DNA of 64,000 bases from S015-6 sp964384945 (GTDB taxonomy: Bacteria > Desulfobacterota > DSWW01). Shown here piece by piece: positions 26,206 to 34,859 of this stretch. Numbering within the stretch: the first letter of the stretch is position 1; the number at the start of each line of letters is the position of its first letter. Location of the stretch: positions 65,535 through 129,534 of the forward strand of contig CAYLMK010000015.1 of NCBI GenBank assembly GCA_964384945.1, written 5' to 3'. The notes under the pieces are model-generated. The model saw only the letters and a list, made by a program, of their open reading frames with translations. It did no database searches and had not been told where the DNA came from. The translations under genes and the position numbers were made by a program.

Positions 26206-29001
26206 TCAGGGATGAATGCCTGCGGAGCGAGCCGCAATGAGCCCGCTCGCCGTCAGGGCATGGGAGACGGACTCCACGTAGAAGAGCAGAGGCCTCGGCC
26301 CGTACATCTCGGGCCTGCACGGCCAGCTTCCGTCCGCCTTTTGCCGCTCCAGGAGATAGACCACGCCGTTCCGGATCACGCTGCGATAGCGGTCCGCGTC
26401 ACAGCGGCACAGCTCGGTGATGGCGATGCCGGTGGCGCTCGCGCAGGAGGAAGCCCCCGGCGTGATGCCCCAGCCCCCGTCGCCGTTGACCGCCGCCACC
26501 AGGGCGGCTCGCCCTTTCACGGCCACCGGGTGTTGGGCGGGAAGGCCTCGGAGCACGGAGGCCTGAACGCACGGAAAGTTCCGGTAGAAGCCCCCCATCC
26601 ATCCGCCGTCCAGGTCCTGCCGGTCGCTCAACCACGCGAACGGTTTGGTGAAATCAAAGGGCTCTTCCCCGCCGCAGATCCGGATCGCCTCCAGGATGTG
26701 TCCCAGGACGTCGGGAACGACCGCGTCGCCCGCGGACTGCCATGTGGACCAGAGCCCGTCGGGGCGGACGTTTTGCTTCAAGTACCCGAGGCCCTTGCGA
26801 ATCGTCCCCCGGACCTGCCCCCTCACTTCGCCGTCTTCCTCGAACCGTTCGGCCTGGTTGAGGGCGATGAGGACCTGGGCGGTCGATTCGTTGTCCGATA
26901 CGATGCCGGCCGAGTAGCCCCATCCGCCGTCCGGGTTCTGGTTCCGCAAGAGGAACGCAAGAGCCTGCGGCAGGCCGTTGTTCCGGAACTCCAGGTCGGC
27001 CGAGAAGGCCTGGATGAAGCTCGATGTGCCCCAGATGTCCAGGCTCACGTAGTTCCAGCATCCCGCTTCCTGTTGCGTCTTGAGCAGGAACGAGGCGGCC
27101 AGGCGGGCCTCCCGCAGGCGGTTGGTTTCCCGGAAAGCCATGAAGGCCAGGGCGGTCGAGACCGGGTTGTTCCAGATCGAGCCGTCCTCCCACTGCAGGG
27201 CCCGAAGCGGTTCCACGGCCTCCCCGTCTCCCAGGAGCACCCGCACGGCGAGCGCGTCGGCGAGGGCCCACGGCTTGATCGCCTCCCGCTTTTCTTCCGT
27301 GTTCGTCAGGTTGCGGATCCCGCTCAGAATCCGTTCCTTGGGGACGTACGTGTTCAGAGAGCGCCCGGCGACGGTGGCCAGGGCCGCCAGGGTCTCGGTC
27401 TTGCGGAGGAAGACCGGATCGAAGAGCAGGGGATCGGAGAGATCGATGGCGCCGAATCGCTCCATGGCGAGCGAATAGGCCATCTGCTCGTAGGTCTTTG
27501 CAACCTGATGATGGTCCTGGATGGCCTGCCCTCGCAGCCAGAGCCGGCCCTTCTGCACCGCGCTCTCGAATTCTCCCGCCTTGTCCAGGGCAACGACCGC
27601 GATGGCCGTCTCGAAGATCCGAGGACTCGACAGGCCCGACCATTTCCCGCTCGCCTCCTGGGTGTCGAGCGCATACCCGAGCGCCTTGTGGATGGCTCGC
27701 GTCAGCCCGGCGTCCGGGCCTCTGAGGTCGGCGAGCGCGCGCTGGACGGCGTCGGTGGTGATCTCCCCCTTCTTGACCACGTCCCGGACCACATGCTGCA
27801 GCTCCTCGCCCCTTGCGCCCAGGCTCAGGGCGATGCTTCGGGCGTGCATGGACATGTGTCCGCGTTGAATGCCCTCGGTGGCCAAGGCACGGACCGCGGC
27901 CAGGTTCTGGGCGAGCCCGACGGCGGCGGCGATCCTGCCCAGATCCGAAGCGGTCCGCACCTTCATGAGCTTCAGGCAGGCCTGGGCCACCCGGTTGACG
28001 GATACGCCTCCCCCCACGATTCCGACCGCCATCGGGAGCCGGAGTTCCCCCACGACGAACCGGCCGTCCTGCGCTTCCTCGAGCCTCCAGACGGCAAGGG
28101 GCTTGTAGGATCCGTCCCGGCAGGCATAGGCGTGGGCGCCGGCCTCGATGCTTCGCCAGTCGTTGCCGCACGCAAGGATGACCGCGTCGATCCCGTTCAT
28201 GATCCCCTTGTTGTGCGTGGCGGCCCTGTACGGGTCCCGTTCGGCGAAGCGCGATGCGGCCACGATTCCTTCCGCCACCTTTTCCGCAGAGAAGTTCTTG
28301 GTGACAAATGCGTTCACGGGGATGCGGACGCGGCTCGACACGCAACGCCGATCCGCGAGATTGGACAGAATGCGCAGGCCCACCTTCCCGCCCGTCAGCT
28401 CCTCAAAGGTCCGGGCCATGGCCTCGCAGGCCGTGTTGATGAGGTTCGCTCCCATGGCGTCGCGGCAGTCGAGAAGAAGATGCACGGCGATGTGGCCGCT
28501 CGCCTCGTCCAGGACGCGAAACTCGATGTCCCTGGCGCCCCCGCCCCTCGCCTGGAGCCGCGGGTGAACCTGATCCAGTTGCTCGAGCAGGCCCGGCTTC
28601 TCGCTCGCGAGGCGATCCAGGGCCTCCGCCAGATTCGGGATGTCCCGGATCTCCACCTGCCCGATCATCCAGGGCTCATCGCATTCGGTCGTGATTCCGC
28701 CCCCTTCCCGGGAGAACTTGGCGCCGTTCGAGGCCGCCGCGATGACGGAGGGTTCCTCGATCGCCATGGGGACGAGCACCGGCCGGCCGTCGATGAGAAA
28801 ATTGGTGGCGATGCCCAGCGGGATGTAGGCGACGCCGATGACGTTCTCCACCGTGGTGGAAGCGACCCGCACCGCTTCCTGGGAGGCGACGAGGATCTGG
28901 ATGTCCTCATCGTTCAACTCCCCCTGCTGCACGAGCAGGGACAGGCGCTCCTCGACGGAAAGGTTACGAAATCCTGACATGCTCGGTGTCTCTTGCACCA
29001 T
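26206..29001 (-). CDS. mvaA: class II HMG-CoA reductase fused to a squalene-cyclase-like alpha/alpha-barrel domain
   Basis: 931 residues from ATG 29001 (GGGAGA 6 nt upstream). Residues 1-425 are a complete class II HMG-CoA reductase: ENVIG at 52-56, catalytic Glu in IEEPS (82-83), DAMGAN at 181-186, Lys265 in THNKG, Asp281 in GNDW and His382 in EGIQRGHMSMHAR. These match the four catalytic residues known from Pseudomonas mevalonii. Residues 430-931 carry repeated QxxDGGW-like motifs (QNPDGGWGYSA, QDLDGGWMGGF, NGDGGWGITPG, QKADGSWPC), the signature of prenyltransferase/squalene-cyclase barrels. I see no DxDD acid motif, so cyclase activity is uncertain. One continuous frame, with no stop between the parts. 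It heads the isoprenoid operon. Confidence 0.88.
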   Translation of the reverse strand: MVQETPSMSGFRNLSVEERLSLLVQQGELNDEDIQILVASQEAVRVASTTVENVIGVAYIPLGIATNFLIDGRPVLVPMAIEEPSVIAAASNGAKFSREGGGITTECDEPWMIGQVEIRDIPNLAEALDRLASEKPGLLEQLDQVHPRLQARGGGARDIEFRVLDEASGHIAVHLLLDCRDAMGANLINTACEAMARTFEELTGGKVGLRILSNLADRRCVSSRVRIPVNAFVTKNFSAEKVAEGIVAASRFAERDPYRAATHNKGIMNGIDAVILACGNDWRSIEAGAHAYACRDGSYKPLAVWRLEEAQDGRFVVGELRLPMAVGIVGGGVSVNRVAQACLKLMKVRTASDLGRIAAAVGLAQNLAAVRALATEGIQRGHMSMHARSIALSLGARGEELQHVVRDVVKKGEITTDAVQRALADLRGPDAGLTRAIHKALGYALDTQEASGKWSGLSSPRIFETAIAVVALDKAGEFESAVQKGRLWLRGQAIQDHHQVAKTYEQMAYSLAMERFGAIDLSDPLLFDPVFLRKTETLAALATVAGRSLNTYVPKERILSGIRNLTNTEEKREAIKPWALADALAVRVLLGDGEAVEPLRALQWEDGSIWNNPVSTALAFMAFRETNRLREARLAASFLLKTQQEAGCWNYVSLDIWGTSSFIQAFSADLEFRNNGLPQALAFLLRNQNPDGGWGYSAGIVSDNESTAQVLIALNQAERFEEDGEVRGQVRGTIRKGLGYLKQNVRPDGLWSTWQSAGDAVVPDVLGHILEAIRICGGEEPFDFTKPFAWLSDRQDLDGGWMGGFYRNFPCVQASVLRGLPAQHPVAVKGRAALVAAVNGDGGWGITPGASSCASATGIAITELCRCDADRYRSVIRNGVVYLLERQKADGSWPCRPEMYGPRPLLFYVESVSHALTASGLIAARSAGIHP

Positions 29002-29149
29002 CGGGGTCTCCCGGATAAAAAAGCTTTTGAGATGAGGGCGATAACCCAATCCGTTCCGCCGCTCTCCGCAAGGGGGTATTATCTTCCATGCTCCTCAAAA
29101 AAGGAAGGCGGGCAAGCTCCGGGGAAGCGGCGGGCCGGCCGGCCCGAGC

Positions 29150-30373
29150 CTATCTTTGGATCTCTTCGAGCGCCTTTTGTGCCGTGCCCCGTACGTGCTT
29201 GTCCTTGTCCCACAAGGCGTCCGTGAGGGCAGGGACCGCCGCCCGTGCGGCCGGTCCCATCTTGCCCAGAACATAGGCGGCGTACTCGCGGACCTGCCCG
29301 TAGTCGCCTTCGAGGGCCTTGATCAATTCCGGGACGGCATCCGGACCGATGTTGAGCAATCGGTCGACCGCGTAAGCGCGCAGGTCCTCGTGTTTCAAGG
29401 CCTCGATCAGCACCGGGATGGCCTCCTTGGAATCGAAGCCGATCTGCTCCAGCGCCCTCATGCTGACTTCGTACATCTGAGGATTCTTCAGGGCCTCGAA
29501 CAGCGCCGGCACCGCCTCCTTGGCGCGCGGACCGACCTTGCCGAGAGCGACGGCCGCCTCCGTGGAGACCCCCCTGCCCGGGTCCTTCAGGGCCGCGATG
29601 AGGGCGGGGACAGCCTGGCCGGCCCCGGGCCCGAGATTTCCGATGATCCTGACCGCTGCAAGACGGACATTGGGGTCATCGTCTTTCAAGGCGCGCACAA
29701 GGGCCGGAAGCGCCTTGCCGCCGATTCCCTCCAGGGCCTGGGTGGCGAAGGTGCTGAGCCCCTCGATTCGGAGCGTCTCGATGAGGGCCGGGACGGCTTC
29801 GGGAACCGCCGGGCCGATCTTTCGGAGGGCCTCCAGGGTCTCCCCTCGGATGCGAACATCCCGGAGGGCCTCCACAAGTGCCGGCACGGCTTCACGCGCC
29901 TGAGGCCCCATTTCGCGAAGAGCGGCCACGGCGTGGAGCCGTACGTTCCTGTCCCTCGAATTCAGCGCCGAGATGAGCACCGGCACGGCGTCCCTGGCGC
30001 CCCGGCCCATCTTTCCCAGGGCCGACACGGCGTGCAGGCTGACCCACCTGTCCTGGTCCTTCACGAGCTCGGTAAGAGCCGGCACCGCCTCCCCTGCCCC
30101 GGGGCCGATCTCGCCCAGGGCGATAATGGCCTGAACGCGGACGACCCGGTCTTTGTCCTCGAGCGTGCGGATGAGGGCCGGGACGACCGAGTCTTCCTGC
30201 GTTCCGATCTTGCCCAGGGCAACCACCGCGGATGCCCTGATCTCCGGATCCCTGTCCTTGAGCAGCTTGATCCACTGGCTCGTGGATCTTCCCTCGTAAT
30301 AGACCTCTTCTTTTCTGCAACCTGCCGAAAAGAGCCCGATCAGCAGGAACAGAACAAGGGGCGCTCTTCTCAT
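29150..30373 (-). CDS. HEAT-repeat (PBS lyase-like) lipoprotein
   Basis: 407 residues from ATG 30373. The N-terminus is a lipoprotein signal with LFSAGC (Cys near residue 19). Residues 35-407 are about 10-11 HEAT repeats of 30-40 residues with the recurrent pattern VRLHAVAALREMGPQAREAV / PALIEALKD. HEAT solenoids bind proteins, and no lyase catalytic site is expected. The even, high-identity repeats suggest recent duplication. It is divergent from the glycyl radical enzyme operon across 325 bp. Confidence 0.85.
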   Translation of the reverse strand: MRRAPLVLFLLIGLFSAGCRKEEVYYEGRSTSQWIKLLKDRDPEIRASAVVALGKIGTQEDSVVPALIRTLEDKDRVVRVQAIIALGEIGPGAGEAVPALTELVKDQDRWVSLHAVSALGKMGRGARDAVPVLISALNSRDRNVRLHAVAALREMGPQAREAVPALVEALRDVRIRGETLEALRKIGPAVPEAVPALIETLRIEGLSTFATQALEGIGGKALPALVRALKDDDPNVRLAAVRIIGNLGPGAGQAVPALIAALKDPGRGVSTEAAVALGKVGPRAKEAVPALFEALKNPQMYEVSMRALEQIGFDSKEAIPVLIEALKHEDLRAYAVDRLLNIGPDAVPELIKALEGDYGQVREYAAYVLGKMGPAARAAVPALTDALWDKDKHVRGTAQKALEEIQR

Positions 30374-30548
30374 GTTCTTCTTCGCTCGCGGCAACGATTC
30401 GGATTCGTTGAGGCTTTGCTCCGACTCCTTTTGCGGTGCCTGTTCGAATACATCGCCTGAAGCCCAGGAAACATTAGCGGAAAATGGGACAAAGATCAAT
30501 GTGATAGAACGATGTCTTAGCACTTTCCCCGGCAAGTGTGAAAACCCC

Positions 30549-30577
30549 TTGACAACCGGAGAGAGAGTGGGTAAAAC
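30549..30577 (+). promoter_or_regulatory. candidate sigma70 promoter of the glycyl radical enzyme operon
   Basis: TTGACA at 30549-30554 and TAAAAC at 30572-30577 with 17-bp spacing. The -35 is perfect and the -10 weak, as expected for a regulated promoter. The start codon is 121 bp downstream. Confidence 0.5.
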
Positions 30578-30587
30578 TAACATACTT

Positions 30588-30601
30588 GCTTATTAATATG
30601 C
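30588..30601. promoter_or_regulatory. candidate operator palindrome
   Basis: GCTTATTAATATGC is a 14-bp near-perfect palindrome (12 of 14 positions symmetric) starting 10 bp after the -10 box, where a repressor would block transcription. The TetR gene inside the same operon is the obvious candidate regulator; this is inference. Confidence 0.4.
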
Positions 30602-30698
30602 GAATGCAGAAACAAAGTTTATGTTTTTCAGGTAGTTATGTTAAATTCGGAATAGTGATGATTACCAACCATTTTCCGGCAGGAAGGGAGCGGGAACC

Positions 30699-33116
30699 AT
30701 GTCGCAACGAACGGAAGCCCTGATGGTCGATACCCCGATCAAGGCACAGCAGATCGCGCTGAAGGAAATGACGGACGAGATGCGGGCCACAAGGCCCGGT
30801 TTCGAGTGGAAGCTCGACCTCGAGAGGGCACGGCTCCTGACGGAATCGTACAAGGCCAGCGAGAACGAGCCGATGACCATGCGGAGGGCAAAGGCCCTGG
30901 CGCACATCCTGGACAAGATGACCATCTACATACGTTCCGGCGAGATGATCGTCGGGAACTTCGCCCGCGACAAGGACAGCGTCCCCTTCTACCCGGAGTT
31001 TGCCTGGAAGTGGATCGTCCGGGACACGGCGCCCGGCCAGGTCTACAGCTCCATGCTCACGGACGAGGGAAGGCGGGAGCTCAAGGAGATCTGTGACTAT
31101 TGGGGCAATTTCTCCCTCCACCACATGCTGCGCAGATACCTTCCGGACGAACTGAAGGAGGTGTTCTGGATCTTCAACTGGGAGTCCGGAACACCCAATT
31201 ACGAGAAGATCCTCCGGCTCGGCTTGAAGGGCATCCTGGAGGAAGTGCGGCAGAGGAGGGCGCGGCTTGACCAGGAGTACATGGCCGAGTCGCTGACAGG
31301 CGTGGACTTCGTCAGGAAGAAGGACGAAGTGGACGCCATGGCCCTCTCCCTGGAGGCGGCCGTTCGCTGGGCCCGCAGGTATGCCGCCCTGGCAAGGGAT
31401 CAGGCCGCAAAGGAGCAAGACGCGACCCGGAAGCGGGAACTGGAGACGATCGCCGATGCCTGCGCATGGGTTCCGGAGAACCCTGCGCGCACCTTCCACG
31501 AGGCCCTGCAGAGCTACTGGCTCATTCATCTCATCATCAACTTCATCGAGATCCCGATGGTCGGCACCGGTATCCGGTTCGATCAGGTCATGAACCGGTT
31601 CTACGAGAAGGACGTGAAGGAGGGAAGGATCGACCGGGACCGGGCGCAGGAGCTGGTCGAGTTCCTCATCGTGAAGTTCCAGGAGACGGGCTTCTTGCAC
31701 GCACCCCTGTGGTCCGGCTTCGGCGGGGGCACCTTGGGATACCAGACGGTCACGCTGGGGGGGGTGGATTCCGAGGGCAGGGACATCACGAACGAGATGA
31801 GCTACATCTTCCTGGACGCGGTCAAGAGCGTGCGCGCGATCGTCCCGCCCCTGGCGCTGCGCTGGCACGACGGCATGCCCGAGCAACTCGTGTACAAGGC
31901 GATCGAGGTGCTTGCCTCCGGGATGCCCCAGCCCGCCATTTTCAACGACAAGGTGAACGTGCCGAGGCTGGTCGATCTGGGCTGCCCCATCGAGGACGCA
32001 AGGCAGTATTCGATCAACAACTGCATGGTGCCGACGATCCCGGGAAAGAACTTCAATCACATCTCGGCATGGGCGGCCGGCGTGCCCCTGCCCATGTGCA
32101 TGAATGCCGCCCTGGACATACCGGACCCGATCCCCTTTTACAAGAAGGCCGGCCCGAACAAGATCGATCCGCGGACGATCCGTTCGATCGATGCGTTGCT
32201 CGATGCGACGGTGGAGAACTACAAGTGGGTGATCCATCGGCTCGTGCTCATCGGGAACATCACCGATGCGCTTTACCGGGAATACGCGCCGCGCCCCTTC
32301 CTGTCCACCCTGATCGACGATTGCATCGAAAGGGCCCAGGACGTGCGGGAATGGAACTACCGGCCCGATTACCGGGATGTGACGCTCTTCGGTCTGAACA
32401 CCGTCGCCGATTCCCTGGCTGCCATCAAGAAGGTCGTCTTCGACGACAGGAAGGCGTCCCTGGAGGAACTTCTTGAGGCCGTCCGCAACAACTGGCAGGG
32501 CAAGGAGAAGCTCCGGAAGATGTGCCTGGAGGCCCCGAAGTTCGGAAACGACGACGATTACGTGGACCTGATTTCCCTGGAGTTCGCCAGGAGGGTCTCC
32601 GAGGAGACGATGAAGTGCAAGACGAATCTCGGCTCCCCCGTCATCCCGGACGGAACCGCGTCGACGGCCTGGTGGAGCTTCGGGCGCGTGTGCGCGGCGA
32701 CCCCGGACGGCAGAAGGGCCGGCGATCCGTTCAACGACGGCACCGTATCGCCCATGACGGGCCGGGACAAGAAAGGGCCCACCGCGGTGCTGAAGTCGGT
32801 CTCCAAGGTGGATCCCCTGAAGACGTGGAATCACCTGTTCAACCAGACCGTGGTTCCCGAGTATCTCCACGGCAGGAATGCAGAGCTTTTTGCCCGCTAC
32901 CTGAAGACCTTCGGCGATCTGGGGATTCACCACATCCAGTTCACCACTGTGGGCAGGGACCTGCTGACGGACGCGCAGAGGCGCCCGGAGAAGTACCCGA
33001 ACCTGATGGTCCGGGTGGCCGGATTCGCCGCCTATTTCATCGATCTCGACAAGAACATCCAGGAAGCCATTATCGATCGAACGCCTCAAAGTCTCTGTTC
33101 GCCGGGTGGCCTGTGA
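30699..33116 (+). CDS. glycyl radical enzyme (pyruvate formate-lyase superfamily), atypical active site
   Basis: 805 residues. The C-terminal glycyl radical motif is RVAGFAAYF with the radical Gly at 775, followed by EAIIDRT. The finger-loop cysteine is Cys442 in INNCMVPTIPG, aligned by the flanking FNDKVNVPRLVDLGCPIEDA block. In eliminating and decarboxylating family members this loop reads GCVEP, with Glu two residues after Cys acting as base; here that position is Val444 and the Gly is Asn. The chemistry is thus probably not diol dehydration or CutC/HypD-type elimination. Length is below that of benzylsuccinate synthases (about 860). The activase follows at once. It begins an operon with acyl-CoA enzymes and outer-membrane proteins. 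Oxygen-sensitive, so it implies an anaerobic lifestyle. Confidence 0.88.
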   Translation: MSQRTEALMVDTPIKAQQIALKEMTDEMRATRPGFEWKLDLERARLLTESYKASENEPMTMRRAKALAHILDKMTIYIRSGEMIVGNFARDKDSVPFYPEFAWKWIVRDTAPGQVYSSMLTDEGRRELKEICDYWGNFSLHHMLRRYLPDELKEVFWIFNWESGTPNYEKILRLGLKGILEEVRQRRARLDQEYMAESLTGVDFVRKKDEVDAMALSLEAAVRWARRYAALARDQAAKEQDATRKRELETIADACAWVPENPARTFHEALQSYWLIHLIINFIEIPMVGTGIRFDQVMNRFYEKDVKEGRIDRDRAQELVEFLIVKFQETGFLHAPLWSGFGGGTLGYQTVTLGGVDSEGRDITNEMSYIFLDAVKSVRAIVPPLALRWHDGMPEQLVYKAIEVLASGMPQPAIFNDKVNVPRLVDLGCPIEDARQYSINNCMVPTIPGKNFNHISAWAAGVPLPMCMNAALDIPDPIPFYKKAGPNKIDPRTIRSIDALLDATVENYKWVIHRLVLIGNITDALYREYAPRPFLSTLIDDCIERAQDVREWNYRPDYRDVTLFGLNTVADSLAAIKKVVFDDRKASLEELLEAVRNNWQGKEKLRKMCLEAPKFGNDDDYVDLISLEFARRVSEETMKCKTNLGSPVIPDGTASTAWWSFGRVCAATPDGRRAGDPFNDGTVSPMTGRDKKGPTAVLKSVSKVDPLKTWNHLFNQTVVPEYLHGRNAELFARYLKTFGDLGIHHIQFTTVGRDLLTDAQRRPEKYPNLMVRVAGFAAYFIDLDKNIQEAIIDRTPQSLCSPGGL

Positions 33117-33136
33117 GACAAGCCGGTGTCGCACCC

Positions 33137-34060
33137 ATGGACAGGCCGGCCGGCCTGAACACGGGCCGCGTATTCAGCATCCAGCGGTACAGCATCCAGG
33201 ACGGACCCGGGATCCGGACCACGGTTTTCGTAAAGGGCTGTCCCCTGCGGTGCAAATGGTGCGCGAACCCGGAGTCCCAGAGCCCGGGAGCCGAGATCCT
33301 GGTCCGACGGCAGAAGTGCCGGGGTTGCGGGGAATGCGTGAAGGCCTGCAAGCGGGGCGCGGTCGAGATCGTCGAGGGCGTGGTGCGGATCCACCGCTCG
33401 CTGTGCGACCTGTGCATGGAATGCGTGGAGGCATGCCCCGCGGGCACCCTCGAGATGACCGGAAGGGAAATGACGATCGAGGAAGCAGTCCGGGAATGCT
33501 GCCAGGACGAGCCCTTCTATCGCAACTCGGACGGCGGGGTCACCCTGTCGGGCGGGGAACCCCTGTACCAGCCTGCCTTTGCCCTGCATTTCCTCAGAAC
33601 GTGCAAGGAAAAGTCTCTGCACACGGTGCTCGACACGTGCGGGTACGCTCCCTGGGAGGTCCTCGAGGCGGTCCTGGCTTACACGGACCTGGTCCTGTTC
33701 GACGTGAAGCACCTGGATTCTGCGATGCACCGGCAGGGGACGGGCGTGGAGAACGCGCTCATCCTGGAGAACCTGGCAAGGACAGCGGCCTCCGGCCGTA
33801 CGCGGGTATGGGTGCGCATCCCCGTCGTGCCCGGCTACAACGACTCCGCGGAACATGCCAGGGACGTGGCGAAGACCATGGCGAAGCTGCCCGTGGAGAA
33901 GATCTCGCTCCTGGCCTATCACGAATGGGGCAAGCCCAAGTATGAATTCCTCGGCAGAGAATACCCCTTCCGAGGGGGAGATTCGCAGGACCGCAAGAGG
34001 CTGGAAGCGTTCGAAAGGATCCTCGCGGCGGAAGGGATCTGCGTCACGATCGGTCATTAA
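33137..34060 (+). CDS. glycyl radical enzyme activating protein (radical SAM)
   Basis: 307 residues from ATG 33137; a GTG at 33113 overlapping the preceding stop (GTGA) is an alternative start adding 8 residues. It cleaves S-adenosylmethionine to generate the glycyl radical on the preceding enzyme. The radical SAM cluster is GCPLRCKWC (CxxxCxxC). Two ferredoxin-like 4Fe-4S clusters are inserted after it (CRGCGECVKACKRGA and CDLCMECVEACPAG), as in activases of dehydratase-type and arylalkylsuccinate-type enzymes but not of PFL itself. GGVTLSGGEPLYQ is the SAM-binding GGE motif. Translationally coupled to the enzyme gene. Confidence 0.92.
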   Translation: MDRPAGLNTGRVFSIQRYSIQDGPGIRTTVFVKGCPLRCKWCANPESQSPGAEILVRRQKCRGCGECVKACKRGAVEIVEGVVRIHRSLCDLCMECVEACPAGTLEMTGREMTIEEAVRECCQDEPFYRNSDGGVTLSGGEPLYQPAFALHFLRTCKEKSLHTVLDTCGYAPWEVLEAVLAYTDLVLFDVKHLDSAMHRQGTGVENALILENLARTAASGRTRVWVRIPVVPGYNDSAEHARDVAKTMAKLPVEKISLLAYHEWGKPKYEFLGREYPFRGGDSQDRKRLEAFERILAAEGICVTIGH

Positions 34061-34087
34061 GGTCTTTCACGGGAGGCGGATCGGGAA

Positions 34088-34747
34088 ATGGCAAGAGGGA
34101 AGAACCTTCCGGCTCAGGAGGGCGGAAGCCCTGCCGGGATAGGCGCGCCGCCGCGGCCTTTTCCTCCGGGCCGCGTCAAGATCGCCAACGCCTTCATCTC
34201 TCTGCTCGAGCAAAAAGAGTTCGGCGCCATCACCACGGCGGAGATCGCCAAGCGGGCCGGGGTGACAGAGGCGCTCATCTACAAGTATTTCGAAGACAAG
34301 CGAGGCCTTCTCCATCAGGTCCTCAAGGAGTATCTCGAGCAGTATCTCGTTCAATTCGAACGGGACCTGAAAGGAATCAAAGGGGCGCTGAACAAGATCC
34401 GAAAGCTCATCTGGGGCCACATCAGCGTCTATTCCGCCAACCGGGTCTTCGCAAAGATCCTGTTTCTCGAGGTGAGGAATCACCTCGACTACTATCGAAG
34501 CGATACGTACCAGCTCATCCGCGCGTACAGCAAGATCCTCCTGCAGATCATCGAGGAAGGCGTGCGGGAAGGCGAGATTCGAAGCGATGTTCCGCCGAAG
34601 CTGATACGGCAGGTGATCTTCGGAAGCATCGAGCACGTCTGTCTCACCGGCGTGATCTTTCAGCAGGAAATCTCGCCGGACGACCTGACCGAAGACCTCT
34701 GCAGGTTCATCTTCAACGGAATCGAGGCGAGAGGTATGAGGCGTTAG
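34088..34747 (+). CDS. TetR family transcriptional regulator
   Basis: 219 residues. After a disordered Pro-rich N-terminal arm of about 25 residues, the HTH reads ITTAEIAKRAGVTEALIYKY (about residues 48-67), the classic TetR recognition helix pattern. The C-terminal ligand-binding half is all-helical (KLIWGHISVYSANRVFAKIL). It lies 27 bp after the activase and 110 bp before the acyl-CoA dehydrogenase, inside the catabolic island. TetR regulators in such clusters usually respond to acyl-CoA or the substrate, so it probably controls this operon, perhaps through the palindrome at 30588. Confidence 0.85.
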   Translation: MARGKNLPAQEGGSPAGIGAPPRPFPPGRVKIANAFISLLEQKEFGAITTAEIAKRAGVTEALIYKYFEDKRGLLHQVLKEYLEQYLVQFERDLKGIKGALNKIRKLIWGHISVYSANRVFAKILFLEVRNHLDYYRSDTYQLIRAYSKILLQIIEEGVREGEIRSDVPPKLIRQVIFGSIEHVCLTGVIFQQEISPDDLTEDLCRFIFNGIEARGMRR

Positions 34748-34748
34748 C

Positions 34749-34834
34749 ATTCAGCTGTCAGCTCCCCGCCAACCCCCCGCCGGGATCCGCTTGGGGGGAA
34801 GCGGGGAGGGCTGAGAGCTGACGCCTGACAGCTG
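34749..34834. repeat. hairpin-forming intergenic mosaic repeat, copy 1
   Basis: Terminal inverted sequences CAGCTGTCAGCTC (left) and GAGCTGACGCCTGACAGCTG (right) enclose a G/C-rich core with CCCCGCC and GGGGAGG. The same AGCTxxxAGCT style recurs at 36015 and 41118. Confidence 0.5.
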
Positions 34835-34859
34835 GGGAGGAGATGACGGGAGGGTCTTG

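Larger units (their letters stand above)
30374..30698. other. intergenic regulatory region between HEAT lipoprotein and glycyl radical enzyme genes
   Basis: 325 bp without a gene, and markedly more AT-rich from about 30470 to 30660 than its surroundings. It holds the glycyl radical enzyme promoter and a palindrome listed separately. No RNA gene is visible. Confidence 0.6.

Noticed and set aside
26176..28977. Very long open frame antisense to the HMG-CoA reductase fusion
   Set aside because: High-GC DNA leaves antisense frames open; the translation shows no domain and mirrors the codon pattern of the true gene. Similar long antisense frames opposite 1658-3901, 4357-8157, 30636-33134 and 55297-58188 were rejected for the same reason.
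34749..34834. Inverted repeat considered as a rho-independent terminator
   Set aside because: There is no T-run after the stem, and related sequences at 36015 and 41118 show it is a repeat element.
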